Shown here piece by piece: positions 22,601 to 33,955 of a stretch of 64,000 nucleotides of DNA. The translations under genes and the position numbers were made by a program. The notes under the pieces are model-generated. The model was not told the DNA's origin, searched no databases, and was given only the letters and a program-made list of their open reading frames with translations. The stretch comes from Celoporthe dispersa (Eukaryota; Ascomycota; Sordariomycetes; Diaporthales; Cryphonectriaceae): contig WAID01000015.1 in assembly GCA_016584495.1 (NCBI GenBank), positions 2,108,501-2,172,500 on the forward strand. Direction: 5' to 3'. The number at the start of each line of letters is the position of its first letter. Positions within the stretch are counted from its first letter, which is position 1.

Positions 22601-25600
22601 CAGGCCGAGCGGCATTAGGTCGACACGACGAGATACAGGATGTGTGTGCCAAGTCATTTGGACCTGTCGCCTGCTGTAATCGCGCGGCGGAGGCACACAG
22701 CGTTGGCGTCCGGCAACTGCGGCTTGCTCATCACTGGACGCGTAATGAAATTTGCGCACAGGGGAGACGATGCAGGCGGCTTGGTTGACGGAGGAGAAAG
22801 TGAAGAGGGGGGGGGGAGATGGTGGGAGGAGTACACAATCCGACCCCTACCCATACCGCACAGATGGTCTCCTGCGCCCAGGAGAGAAAAAGCCCCCTGG
22901 TCCCGCTCTTTGGTCCCATCACCTCGCTTCATTGCAGCCATTATGGTATATGGTGTGTGGGAGAGTGTCAGGCATCCGGCGTCAGGTGCGCTGACCTGAC
23001 CTACACCCTGTCCCATCGTCTGAAAGTCCCAGAATGGCAGGCCCAACGGCGAAACTCTGGGGCTCGACCCCATCCCGGAACGAGCCTACGAGGTCGCCAC
23101 CCGAGGGGCTGAGCTGGCCTTGTATCTTACGACAATGCAATCTTACTGCGTACGAGCCGACACACTGAGCCGCGACTCTAGGCCGTCCGCTGCGGGCGGG
23201 GTCTGGTCTTGGGCGGGCCTCCCTGTAGCGCTGCTGGCTTGACACTGCGGCACTGTTCACCAGCCATGCATGCCTAACACCAGCCAATGCAGGCCCAGGG
23301 CGGCAGGTAGGGTGCACTTGTGTGCACCAGAGCACAAGGGCGGGCTACGGTTGCTGTGGTGCCGCCAGACAGGCATTTTCTAACCTGCGCAGCGCGAGGT
23401 ATCCTTCCTCGTTACCGCTTGCGGCTTGAGCCCAAGAATATCGAGACGGGCTACTCCTCTGTCTCCTCCGTCTTTCTTTTTCGCCACGACTTGATGTCAC
23501 AGCACATGGACCATCTTGGCCTGCTCTGAGGCAAGGCTCCAGCCAGATCCATCGTCATGCAGCTGGCGGGTGGAGGCCTTGCTCGAACCTCTCTGGCTGA
23601 GGGGGACTGGGCCCACAGTTTCACTATACTATTCGCGAGCCTCCCAGTCTCATCCAGTCCCGCCGCGTTGGCACGCTCGGCTTTGGCCTCTTGGACTATG
23701 ACCACGGCCGCGGACCACTGCCTGGGATATGCTAGTGCGTGGGTAAAAACAGAAACCAGTCGTCTGTCCCATTGGATCCTTGCTCGACCGTCGAGTCGCC
23801 TGGGTCGGAGTTGGTGTACCCTCCCCCCCTTGCTCTTCAGCGCACCACGCCGACCACAACTCTACTGCGTCGACACCCCCACTCCTTAATCCCCCACACC
23901 TACTATGGGAAAGCAACCTGCGATTCGCCAGGGGGGGGGAGTGGACATGGGCTGTCAGGTGTTGCACCGGCGCACTTAGGTCTGGCAGGAGGCGGCTACT
24001 GCACCTGCTGGCACCATCCCGCCTCACAATTTTTTTTTGGTTATTATTTTTTTTTTTACGAGCACGCCTCCCTGCTGAGACCCCTCCCCTCCCGACCCAC
24101 CATCATGTCCCCATCTGCATTTGCATCTTGAGATGCAACCCTTCTCCCTGGGGCCTGGGCTAGGGCTCCTGCATCCTGACCCCTTGTCCCCGCCATTGCA
24201 GATGCATACTACTACACCCTTGCGGGGCCATGTCTGCGCGCTGCAGGGAGGTGTGCCACTGTTGGGAGTAGAGGTTGCGTTCTCGGGCCTGTCTGATACG
24301 TCGGTCAGAAGTGCCTTGGAGCTCAGTCGGCTTGACCACACGCGGTTGTGATCCACACACGCTCTCTCCCACAGCCTGCTGACCGAACCCACAGATAGAC
24401 ACACACACACTTTTTGACGCGGCTCCTGGCACTACTCCCTGCCCGGATGCCGTGTTGTTTTTGTCCACCGGGCGGATTGTCTGGCCGGGTCTCAGCCAGT
24501 CCTTTTTTTTCTCTTCTTGTTCTCTTCTCAGTCGCCCCACGCCTCAGCACAGGCACACACACTTTCGCGAGGCCCTTGCCGCGCTGGTCTTTTTCTTGTC
24601 CTGGCCCCAGAGGAGCGGGCCACTTTCTATGAAAACATTCCAAAATCCGGCACAGACCAGGATTCTCCATACCAGATTGTAGTACTACGGTACAACCGCG
24701 TCCAAGGAACACAAGACCAAGACTGTATCGAACGGTCCTACCGCTTCCTCCTCTTATCCCCTGTGGGCACTCATCCCCCCTTTCGCGACTTTGTCTTACA
24801 CACACACACACCTACACCTAGTGGTGGTGGTGTTGGTGTTGGTGGTGCTGCTTTGTTTCGTGCTGTTCCTGTACCAGATAGCACCAAGCACAGATCTTTT
24901 CTCTGCCTGGGGCTGGGCATGGACCTCAGTCGCTGGCCTGGGAACCAGCCCTTGGACAACAAAACTCCACACAGATCCCGTCTGAGTGGGCAGGGATATA
25001 TGTAGGTGCGTGTGTGTGTGTGTGGATCCACAATCGAAGGGCCGGAACTCCTCAGCAGTCTGACCCTTGTCCACACACACTAAACACATACACACACCCT
25101 CACTCACACTACTACAGAGAGAGAGGATCCCACCTTGTGGCCCTTAGCTCATCCGGTTCCATTTACAAGAGGTTCCAAGCAAAGAAACAGATCCTTGAGG
25201 TCAGGGCGCGACAGGCCCGGCCTGGTCCTACCGCTTATTCCACGGTACCTTGTGCTACCCTTACAAGTACAAGAGTACATTCTCCCATCCCGTAGCCACC
25301 GGGGCCTGCCAGGCCCACGGCCTGTACCTGCTTGTCCCTGTCTCCCCTCCTCTGCCTCTTTTCCCTCCTCTCTTCTTCCCTACTCATGTACGTACATAGT
25401 ACCAGAAACAGCACTGTACCCAGCGGGGCCAAGGTAGCCTCCCCTCCCTCGATCCAGGGTACTCATGTACCCCCCGTACGCAGTACACGCGACGAGGAAG
25501 AAGAAGTAACAGATCCTTGCAACCCCATATGACGCAGACGCAGGCCACACCACTACACACACACACACTCCTTCACGACATGCAAGCTCTATTCTCTTTG

Positions 25601-26131
25601 ACCCGGAACCGACACATCCACACTCGATCCCATGATACTTCCCTACCTTACTTACCTAGACATCCACATGTCAGAAAAGGCCCCGTTCCATTTCATTACT
25701 TTTGTTCTCCTTGCCAATACGACAATGTCACTCCTGCTCGAACTAGCTTCGATTTATCCTTCGAGCCATTCCACATGGCCCCTTTCTTCCCTGTCCCTGT
25801 CTCAACGCTTCGCTTCTCCTTTATTACCCATTCCACAACAAGAAGTTGTTGCAGCCCCTCGGCCTGCTATATCACCTCCCCATGATGCCATCTGCATATA
25901 GGGTCTGACGGCTCTCTCCCTCACACACACACACACACATACACACACACATAAACCCTCAAGTTTCCTTACTATCCATCTATCCACTTCTCATACATAC
26001 AAACCACACACACATACAAACACACACACGCACGCACACACGCACACACGCACATACACATATACACCTACCTCTCCCCAACAACAACAATAATCATACA
26101 CACCACGACAAGTCCTGCGGTGGCCGTCAAG
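19620..26131. other. Gene-poor 6.5-kb region upstream of the 26132 gene
   Basis: No gene recognised. It has poly-A/T, poly-G/C and CA tracts and GTAC-rich palindromic bits (for example 20710-20730, 25385-25403). Open frames at 22197-22652 (-) and 22273-22788 (+) overlap on opposite strands and have no domain. The final 300 bases are strongly pyrimidine/CA-rich and probably form the long 5' leader or promoter of the gene at 26132. Confidence 0.45.
25919..26075. repeat. CA-rich microsatellite region
   Basis: Several CA/ACAT/CGCA blocks separated by short unique segments, immediately upstream of the gene at 26132, so probably part of its transcribed leader. Confidence 0.8.
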
Positions 26132-27280
26132 ATGATGCCTTCTTTCGTTGGAGCCAGCCTCCCTTGCATACCACCGGTTTCCTACAACAACGACGCCTTG
26201 TTTGAGGCCCTCTCAAAACAGATGTCGACCCCAGCGAGCCGGAGGCAGTCGAGGGGCTCGAACGGTGGTGTTCTTGCCGCCGGGAACGCCATGAGGGTTG
26301 TGAAGCCATCGAGTGCCAGCAACAGCCCGAGGAATAATCTGATGCAGCAGCGCCGGCGGACAATGATGAACGACCTTGTCTTGCAGCAGAGGGCCCAGCA
26401 GATGTTGGACCAGCCGTACCTGCCCACCCCCGGCCCGGAGGTCTTTGGCAACAACTACTACGAACCCGTCAAGAGGACAGCCCGGCCCGTCAGCTGGCAC
26501 CCGTCGACACAACTACCGCAGACATATCAACTCTCGTCCCTGCCGGCCCAGCAAGCTTCACAGTTCCCCTTCCCCAACTACTGTGACTATGACTTCAGCG
26601 CACCGCCCGTCCAGATGCCCCCCACACCCGCCGCCTATTCAACATACAGCTCACCCATCTCAAACTTCTCGCCGCTGGCGCTGCCCTCGTACGCTCCCCT
26701 ACGAGCTGCCCCAGATGCAGGCCTACGCCTCACCCGCCTGGGACCCGTCTGCTGCTCCCGTCGCACCCAGCATGCCACCCACGGGCCACGCCCAGACACC
26801 CGCCTTCATCCCGGCCACGGTATATACGCCAGCCCCCGTACCTGGCTATGTTGAGCCTTCTTATTCTCCGGCGTCATGGATGCACGCCCCGTCCGCGGGC
26901 TACAGTATCAACCTGACCACGCCGCCCACACCGGAGGATATGCCCAACATCCAGCTGCCGGAACCGGTTGTGATGAAGCAGGCATCAGCTGTCTACCCGA
27001 CACCCGAGGTCAAGGATGACGACTATGAGCAGCAGCAGGAGCTGGTGGCGGAAGAAGAGGCAAGGACGGAGAGGAGGAAGAGGAAGAAGGAGACATCCTC
27101 ATCGGGCTGGGGCTCTACGATCCTCCGGAGAAGCTGGGACTTCTCGGTGCATCTTTCGAGCCCACCGGCAAGGGACTGAGGCTGGAAGACGCCTGGGAGC
27201 CGCCAGCGACGGATGATGAGGAAGACGAGGAGGAGGCGGAGGAAGACGGCGAGGGGGAGGTGGATAGTGATGACGAGTGA
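26132..27280 (+). CDS. Conserved fungal protein of unknown function (two frame breaks)
   Basis: A Pro/Ser/Gln-rich, largely disordered protein of about 382 residues. I chose ATG 26132, which is followed by a second ATG; the frame is also open upstream but without ATG. The N terminus has SYNNDALFEALSKQ. The middle is Tyr/Pro-rich (YELPQMQAYASPAW, NLTTPPTPEDMPNIQ). The C terminus has a conserved-looking block ILIGLGLYDPPEKLG followed by GKGLRLEDAWEPP and an Asp/Glu-rich acidic tail ending at 27278-27280. The coding frame changes at a C4 run (26696-26699, one base too many) and changes back in the GAG/AAG repeat at 27060-27095 (one base too few). The two shifts compensate, so the first and last parts are in the same frame and the corrected length is 383 codons. 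Acidic and Pro/Gln-rich composition would suit a nuclear or signalling scaffold, but this is only inference. Confidence 0.72.
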
Positions 27281-28040
27281 GAGGTGTCCCCCTTCCCGGA
27301 GGACTCCTTCTATGGACAACATGATTTACGACTTTGCATCAATCTGGATTAACGGAGTTTTCTCAAAATTGGGAAATTCGGGTAGCATACGGGTCTACGA
27401 CCGGGGGGAAAGATGGGGTATTTTTTTCTTTCTCACTTTTTCGGTCACAAATGGAACATTGGACTCGGTATGATACCCTGGGATGAAAGGTAGAGAGAGG
27501 GATATGTACATAACTACAACAATACCACCAGCAACACTGCTGAACCTATAAGATTTGGTGAATTGAGAAGACCTTGACCAATATTCTTTCCCTGCGCCCT
27601 CCCCCCCCCAAAAAAACAACAAAATCTACAAAGCTACATAAAGTGTGCAGTGAACATGTCAGTAAAGACAAGTCACGTCACCGATGAGGAAAACCTGCAC
27701 CCATGTCTGCAAGTAACTGCGCTGACCAGGCCTGCACAATGCTGGAAACTGGGCCAGAGTGCTCAATCTAAGTTTGGTGCTATAGCAAATAGGCTGTGCA
27801 GGGGAGGAGAGAGGGTTAAAAAATAAAATAAAAAAAGGGCAGAGGTGTCGTCGGGTTCGAGTCAGCTCGAAGAGCGAGGCGCCGCAGACAAGCCACCCCC
27901 CCCCCAGACTGATAGGGTTCTTTTTTCAGGCCGGCCCTGATGTCACCGCCAGAACATGGAATATCGCAGCCTTTAGGGAGAGGGGGGCTTCTGTCTCTTA
28001 CCAGGAAGGTGACCACCAGGTCCCATGTGGGACTTTCCAA

Positions 28041-28072
<32 letters not shown>

Positions 28073-31000
28073 ATCCTGTCTGTATCGGAGCCTGCCGTCA
28101 TGAGCTTTTGCTGTAACGATACATTCTATAGTACCAAGGTAGTACCATCGTGAAATTGACGATAGTATGGTGGACCGCCCAACAAGACAGACGCAAAAAA
28201 AAAAAAAAAAAAAGGTGGTCCGCAAGGGGATGGATCTTGTTCCCTTTTCGGTGGGCACAGACCATCATCTATCGACTTCCCTATTCCTTGGGGTGGATCT
28301 TGGATCTGCTCGGCCCTGTGTTCGATGCTTCGATGCTTCGATGGGGTTCCTGGTGGGGAAGGGGAGAAGGAAAGAAGAGGAGGGAGGGGAGGGGGCAGGG
28401 GGCTTGGTGGTTGGACAGGGGTGAGCCGCACGCGCAGCCAACCACGCACTCATCCACCCCTCCCCTGTCCCCCCCTCTCCCTCGTCGATTCGAAGGACCT
28501 CTTTTTTTTTTCTTTTTCCTCATCCTCTCCCATCCTTGGCATTCGCAAACCTGCAGAGCCGCCTCCGACCACCCCTGTCGGATTTTTTCCCTTAGCCAGC
28601 CCCAGTTTCGAAGGAGGGGCGTTGGGGTCGCTGGGAAGGGGTTAATCTTTTTCAAGGGCTGATCCCCCCCCTCCCCTTCCCACCTCTCCTTCCCCCGAGA
28701 CAGGAGTAGCGTCTGCGTACCTCTTGTGCTGCCCGCTGGTGCTCGAGGTACTCACGAGAGACCTTCCCTTGGAGGGTGCAGTTGCTTGTTGCACCTTTGG
28801 TGGCTTGTTCGTCTTCGCTCTCGGCTCTCAGGTGTTCTTTTGCCCCACCCTTGTCCCCCGCTGCTCTTTCCCTCGCCATGGATTTCCCAGCATGTTGCGC
28901 ATGTACCACACAGTACCGCACTGGGGCGCTACATAGTGCCTTCCCTACTCTCTTCCTCTCCTCCCTCTCTTGGCCTTTTTCTCATGACTAAACCATGCCA
29001 CCACCATCTGCAACCCCCCCCCTCCCAGAGCCTTTTCCCTTCTCTCTTCTCTCTTCCGGGGAGAGAGATTGAGGGCGGCGGTGTGTGGTATTACTATTGT
29101 CCAGTCGTACGGAAGGGCTAGGGCCGGGATCGGCTGCAACGAGAGAGGTGTCCCACGACACAGAGCAGTGACGGGCAAACAAATCGCCTGCGACTACGAC
29201 ATTCAACCACCCCCCCCACCTCTGTCTCTTTTTGTCTTGTCGGTTCCATTTCCTCACCGGTGGAGACAAAGGGCCACTCTCTCTCCAGAAATCCGAGCCG
29301 AGATGGGCATCGTCCCAGACAGGCACGTGTGAAGGGGGCGAGGTTGGTTCACTGGACTGACGGTCCGGTCCAGCCTCTCTCGTGTCACGCATCACAGCAC
29401 ACGCAACATGCAACCATGACCGCCACCATCACCGACCCCTCCTCCTTCTTTTCCTCCGAGTCGGGCATGCGTGCGTTAGTTGCGTGGCTGGGCTATTGGG
29501 ATAGGCTGTGTGGCTTTTGGGTTGTGGGCTTGGGTGTGGGCTCATCTGTGGTCGGGTGTCCCCTCCCTTCCCCCTCCTCCCTCCCTCTCCCTCTCTCTTT
29601 TTCTGCCAAAGCAACCACCACTGCCACCACCCCCCCCCCCCAAAAAAAAGGTGTGTACCTCGCTCGCTCATGCTCATGCTTGGTCGCTGGCTGGCTTCTG
29701 CGCATTCTCACTGTCAGGACGCCCGTCACACGAGCACGCAACAGAGCTCTACGATCGGGCTAGCGAAGCCTCGAGGGTCGCTACCATTGTAGCTATGAGT
29801 AGTGGCTGCTGCGCCCTCCTCCTCCCTCGTCCTTCTCTCCTCTGTCATCTCACCCACCCGTCCTTTCCCCACTCCTGGTCTGTCGTGCAGGCCTCGCCCA
29901 GAAGAAAAATGTGGACTGAACCCCGCCGGCCTCACGACCACTCAAAACACAGCCTGCAGGGCCCTCGTCGGCTCCGCCTGAGAAGAAGCTCCCCCTCCCC
30001 CCCGCCAGGTCCGATTTGCGTACTTTGCAATGCCGCTGCCGCCGGCCGACAGAGAAAGCTCGTCACCATCCATCTCCTTGACCCTGGACCCCTAAACACC
30101 TTCCATGTCAAGGCCACCACCTATCATCCAGCCCGCCGTCCTCCCCCGGGGAGGCATGTCGTCACCGCCATCTACATATATCGCTCAGCCCCGCCATGGA
30201 AAGGAGCTGAACGCCCCGAGGCCAACGCCGGCGAGCCTCACCGTTATGGACAAGATCTTCCTACCCTCAGGGGGGAGGGACTGTCGGGCTTGTCTCGGTA
30301 TCCCGTCCCCTGGCCGTCGTTTGTGTGTATCGGACCACCTCCATACACCCGTCAAGACGGACTGTCGAGAGGAGGGTCTACCTACAGGGCCGGCGCCCAA
30401 GAATCCAGAGCTTCCTGTCCCCGGCGGGTGGTTCACCGCCCTCCGAGGCTCAGCGATAGGCCAATATCCCCTTTCCCTCTCCCGAATATACAAGGTCAGC
30501 TGGTCGTCGACGAGGTGTTGCTGCTGGGGCCGAAGCAACAGCAGTGCACCGAGCACTGGAGAGGCGCGGCTGGGGCCGTGGGACGCTCGCGGGCAAGGAG
30601 CTTACAGGCCTTCTAAGTGCTGCTGCAGCAGTCCTGCCAGATCTGCCCTGGCCACCCGTACCGTGCTCGCCTACCTAACCCGCAGCTCTGGCACCCCTTC
30701 CCAGGCAGAAGCAAACACCCTCGGGGCGGACCTCAAGGGCGCAGATCTTGAAGAGGTGCCCTATCTGACCCGCCTGGGGAGGCAGAGCCCCGTCCTATAG
30801 GGACTAGGGTAGATGGGCATTATCTCGGGGGCGGTGCAGTACGAGGGTGAGTGATCAGCGTGACATGGTCGTGTTGCAGCATAACGTCGGGATCAGGCAC
30901 AGCAGATGGCTTAGACGCAATGCTGCGCATGCCCACGCTCGTAGAGGACAGCTGAGCTGGCGAGCTCCTGGGATCCGTCCAGCTGGACGGCGGGCCTCGT

Positions 31001-31936
31001 AGCGACGGTCAAGTAAGAGCTGGACATATCGGCACTGCAGCAGTGAAGCCTATGTGAGCCAACGATGGAGATAAAGAAAGGAGAGCCAAGTATGTGATGT
31101 AAGTGCCTAGTAGAGTAGACGGCCCATTGCCTGAGAATGCCACAGCTTGAGACGGTCGTTACGGAGGGAGATGTGACGCACAACACGGTGCATGCGCATC
31201 GAAAACTTACAGCACGTATATCCAAATGAGGACTAAAAGTCTCTTGGGCTGCAAATGTGTCTCTTCATTGCCATGATGCCTATGAAACATCCTATACGAG
31301 CATACATAGATGGGGGATATCGAGCCTCGAACGCAGCCCCTCCGACGTCCCGAGGGAGGTGAAGGTGGGGGGTCTCGACGGATTTCTTTTCAAGTGATAG
31401 GAGAGATGTTGTCGAGTTCCTCATCTCCTAAAAAAAAAAAAAAAAAAATTTGACAAGACGACTATTTATGTATTATGAATTCCTCTGCTCCTTCATTTTT
31501 CAAGGTGAAGAGAACATAAGAAAAGAGAAGAAAAAGAAAAAAAGAAGAAAAAAAAGGGTGAGAGTTACTACGTAGTAGCGTGACGGGTGGTCGATATCGA
31601 CAACCTTTCCAAAAAAATCTGCTCCTAATCCGGCCGAGTTTTACCATTTTCGACCCATTTCATCTCAACCTGCAGGAATGAGCAATATACAACCGACCGG
31701 ACAGGCCTACAGGGAGAAGACCCAGGCCTGACGTGGTGTAGACTTTTACATCCACCCTCTCAATAGCTATCTAAGGAGGGGAGAGACCTCAGGAGGGTCG
31801 GCGGTGCGCCGGCAACTCTACACCGATATAGCGACACACGCGCGCTCGGGACTTGGGGGCCCTCCCTGGCAGCGCACCCACCAAGCTCGAGGGGGAGACG
31901 AGACATATCTAGACCACTGACAAGGACCAAAAAAGA
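27281..31936. other. Low-complexity region without recognised gene
   Basis: The 3' flank of the 26132 gene followed by long A, T, C and G runs (A26 at 28039-28064, A19 at 28195-28213, about A18 at 31430). Between 29415 and 30800 several plus-strand frames are open (up to 378 residues), Pro/Arg/Ser-rich, and switch frame at homopolymers. Fragments such as TTQNTACRALVGS and GWGRGTLAGKELTGLLS look less random, so a decayed or frame-broken gene is possible, but no family can be named. The ACTACGTAGT palindrome occurs at 31567-31576. Confidence 0.4.
28039..28072. repeat. A26-G8 homopolymer junction
   Basis: Twenty-six A followed directly by eight G. A second A run (28195-28213) lies 130 bases further on. 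These may be retroposed poly-A tails or simple slippage; no target-site duplication was seen. Confidence 0.85.
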
Positions 31937-33254
31937 ATGGTCCAGTTCGTCTTCACCCCGTGGCGCGACCGCGCCGAGCTCCTCCGGGTGCGCTCACAGC
32001 TGTACCCGCACGGATCCTTCGCCACCACCACCACCACCAAAACAGCAGCAGCAGCAGCAACAACACCGCCGCTGCCGCCCCTATCGCCGTGGTGGTCCAC
32101 CCCAGACGAGCTGCTCGCCATCGAGAGCGCCATCGCGCGCGTCTTCATGTGGGTGCACCGCGGCGGGTGCCCGCACGTCGTAGAGTCGACCGCCCTCCTG
32201 ATGTCGGCTATTGTCTTTGACGAGCGCGGGGGCATGATGCCGTGTCTGGGGCGGGCGTCACGGCTGGGTATCTCGTGGGTTTCACACGGCAAGCCCCCTC
32301 CCCCTCCCCCCGTCTTCTTCTACCACATGCTCGCGTCTGCTGCCGGCTGACATGAGAGGGGAGCCTGTTCCCAGGTTCGTCACGGGCCTGCTGGACGGCC
32401 ACCAGGACAAGGCGCGCAAGCTGAGCATGTACGGCGTGGCCAAGACCATCGGCCTGCCGGCCAGCTTTGTCGAGCTGCGCCACCAGGGGACGCACGAGCC
32501 GATGCCCTCGCTGGGCCAGCTGCGTCCCGCGGCGAGGAGGGCTCTGGTGTGGATCTGGGAGTACTACTGGAAGAACCTGCCAGAGGAAGAGGTGGAGGAG
32601 GAAGAAGACACGACGGAGGAGACTGCCACCTCCAGAGGCGGGGTTACTGTTACTGCCCCTACTCCTACTACAACTACTCCTACCACCGCCAGGAGCGGGA
32701 CACGGGGTCTACGAGACGAGGCTCCGGCCGCCGCCAGGGGCAAAGCGGTCGTGGCGCCCAGGGAGGCCATCCAGGAGAGGATGTGTCGCGCCGCGCTGCT
32801 GGGGTTCCTGCAGCGGCAGGAGGGCGAGGTCGGCGGGGAGGCCGCGAGGGACGGGCTCATGAGGCAGCTGGGCAGGTGGGACGGGGCGCTTGTGCTGGGC
32901 GTGCTGGCGGACATCGGCGGGTCGACCAGGGACACGGGTATGCTGCTGCGGTCCGTGAGGCTGGCCAGGGCGGTGCGGGGGCTACCGGCTGGGGCTGCGG
33001 CGGGAGGGGAGCTGTCGGGTGAGGGGCGGGAGGACGAGCTCAGGGCAGAGCTCTGTCGCGCGCGAGATGACGCTCAGGGCCAGGGAGGAGGGGACGAGGA
33101 AGGGCCAGGAATGGTGACTGGCAAGCGGAAGAAGGGGGGCGGGGGCGAGGGCCACGACGAAGAGGAGGAGAGTGGTGAAAACAGGGCAGCGAAGAGAGGC
33201 GGTTGGTTCCGGTGGGATGGGCCGTGGTCACCGAAGCCCATCGGTGTCCTGTGA
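31937..33254 (+). CDS. LAS1: Las1-like pre-rRNA processing endoribonuclease
   Basis: Las1 is the HEPN-type endonuclease that, with the kinase Grc3, cleaves the ITS2 spacer during 60S ribosome maturation in the nucleus. The N-terminal Las1 domain is clear: [34 protein letters not shown], then after an intron [35 protein letters not shown] and [13 protein letters not shown]. The RHxxTH sequence (RHQGTH) is the HEPN active-site motif. The C terminus ends in [11 protein letters not shown], the Las1 tail that in yeast contacts Grc3. Exon 2 is 32375-33254. Exon 1 most simply ends at 32241 (GTGTCT donor, no correction needed, 394 residues). An alternative uses the GTATCT donor at 32268 and one extra G in the G5 run at 32228-32232, which restores a segment ([10 protein letters not shown]) resembling the usual AVRAAY-like block. 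The acidic and Gly-rich linker after 32580 is low complexity. Confidence 0.9.
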
Positions 33255-33955
33255 AGGGGTCGTGTCGGTAGGTTGCCCTGATCAGTGATAAACCCCTCTT
33301 CAAAGACCAGTTTGTCTGTCGAGGATGTCATCTGCAGGATGATGGCTGTGCCTCGCGTGTCTCTCTCATGGGTACGAGCTGTGATCTCTGCCTCCCGCCG
33401 TGTCGACGACGACCTGCGGCCCCTCGACAATGACCAACAACTCTTGTAGATAATGTGTCATATCTTGTATCTATCATGTGTCTGTGGTGGAATTTGTTTA
33501 ATTTCTTCTTCTTTTCTTTTCTCTCCTTTTCAAGTGTACCATTCTGGCTGGACTTCGTTTGGGGACGACAGGTTGGTTGCTTGTTCCCGCAGTTGCCGGT
33601 GGCCCCTTTGCTCCCCCGCGTCTTGTCCAATAACGTCATGGTGAATCGGATTATTCATCAACAAGACATCCTCATCAGGAATCCTTGATACGCCCCCCCC
33701 CCCCAAAAAAAAAAAAAGAGGAGGCATCCTACTGCACCGCGGGGAAGAAAGGCAACCTGAGCGCTTCTCCTCATGCATCCAGCAACAATCCTGCGTAGAC
33801 CTCTTCTCCGTCACAAACTCGGATCCCTAAGCTCAGCGGTGAGAGAGAGAGAGACAGACCCCTCAAGCGAACCCCTCCGGCCCTCTCAACCAGTGCTTCC
33901 TGATTCTCTGGAGAGCTGACAACATTGCCTGCAGCCTGCCGTCTCACACGCCGCC
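33255..33955. other. Intergenic between Las1 and glyoxalase II
   Basis: The 3' region of Las1 and promoter of the next gene. It contains a C10-A13 junction near 33693-33717 and a short GA tract at 33840-33855. No gene seen. Confidence 0.55.

Noticed and set aside
22197..22788. Overlapping 150- and 171-residue frames on opposite strands
   Set aside because: Mutually antisense, Arg/Ala/Pro-rich, without recognisable domain; typical of GC-rich non-coding DNA.
27850..27870. GGGTTCGAGTC, resembling a tRNA T-loop
   Set aside because: No acceptor stem, anticodon arm or D arm can be built around it.
29480..30616. 378-residue plus-strand open frame as a gene
   Set aside because: Low-complexity Pro/Arg content. 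Any real coding pieces seem to be in different frames, so this frame as such is not supported.
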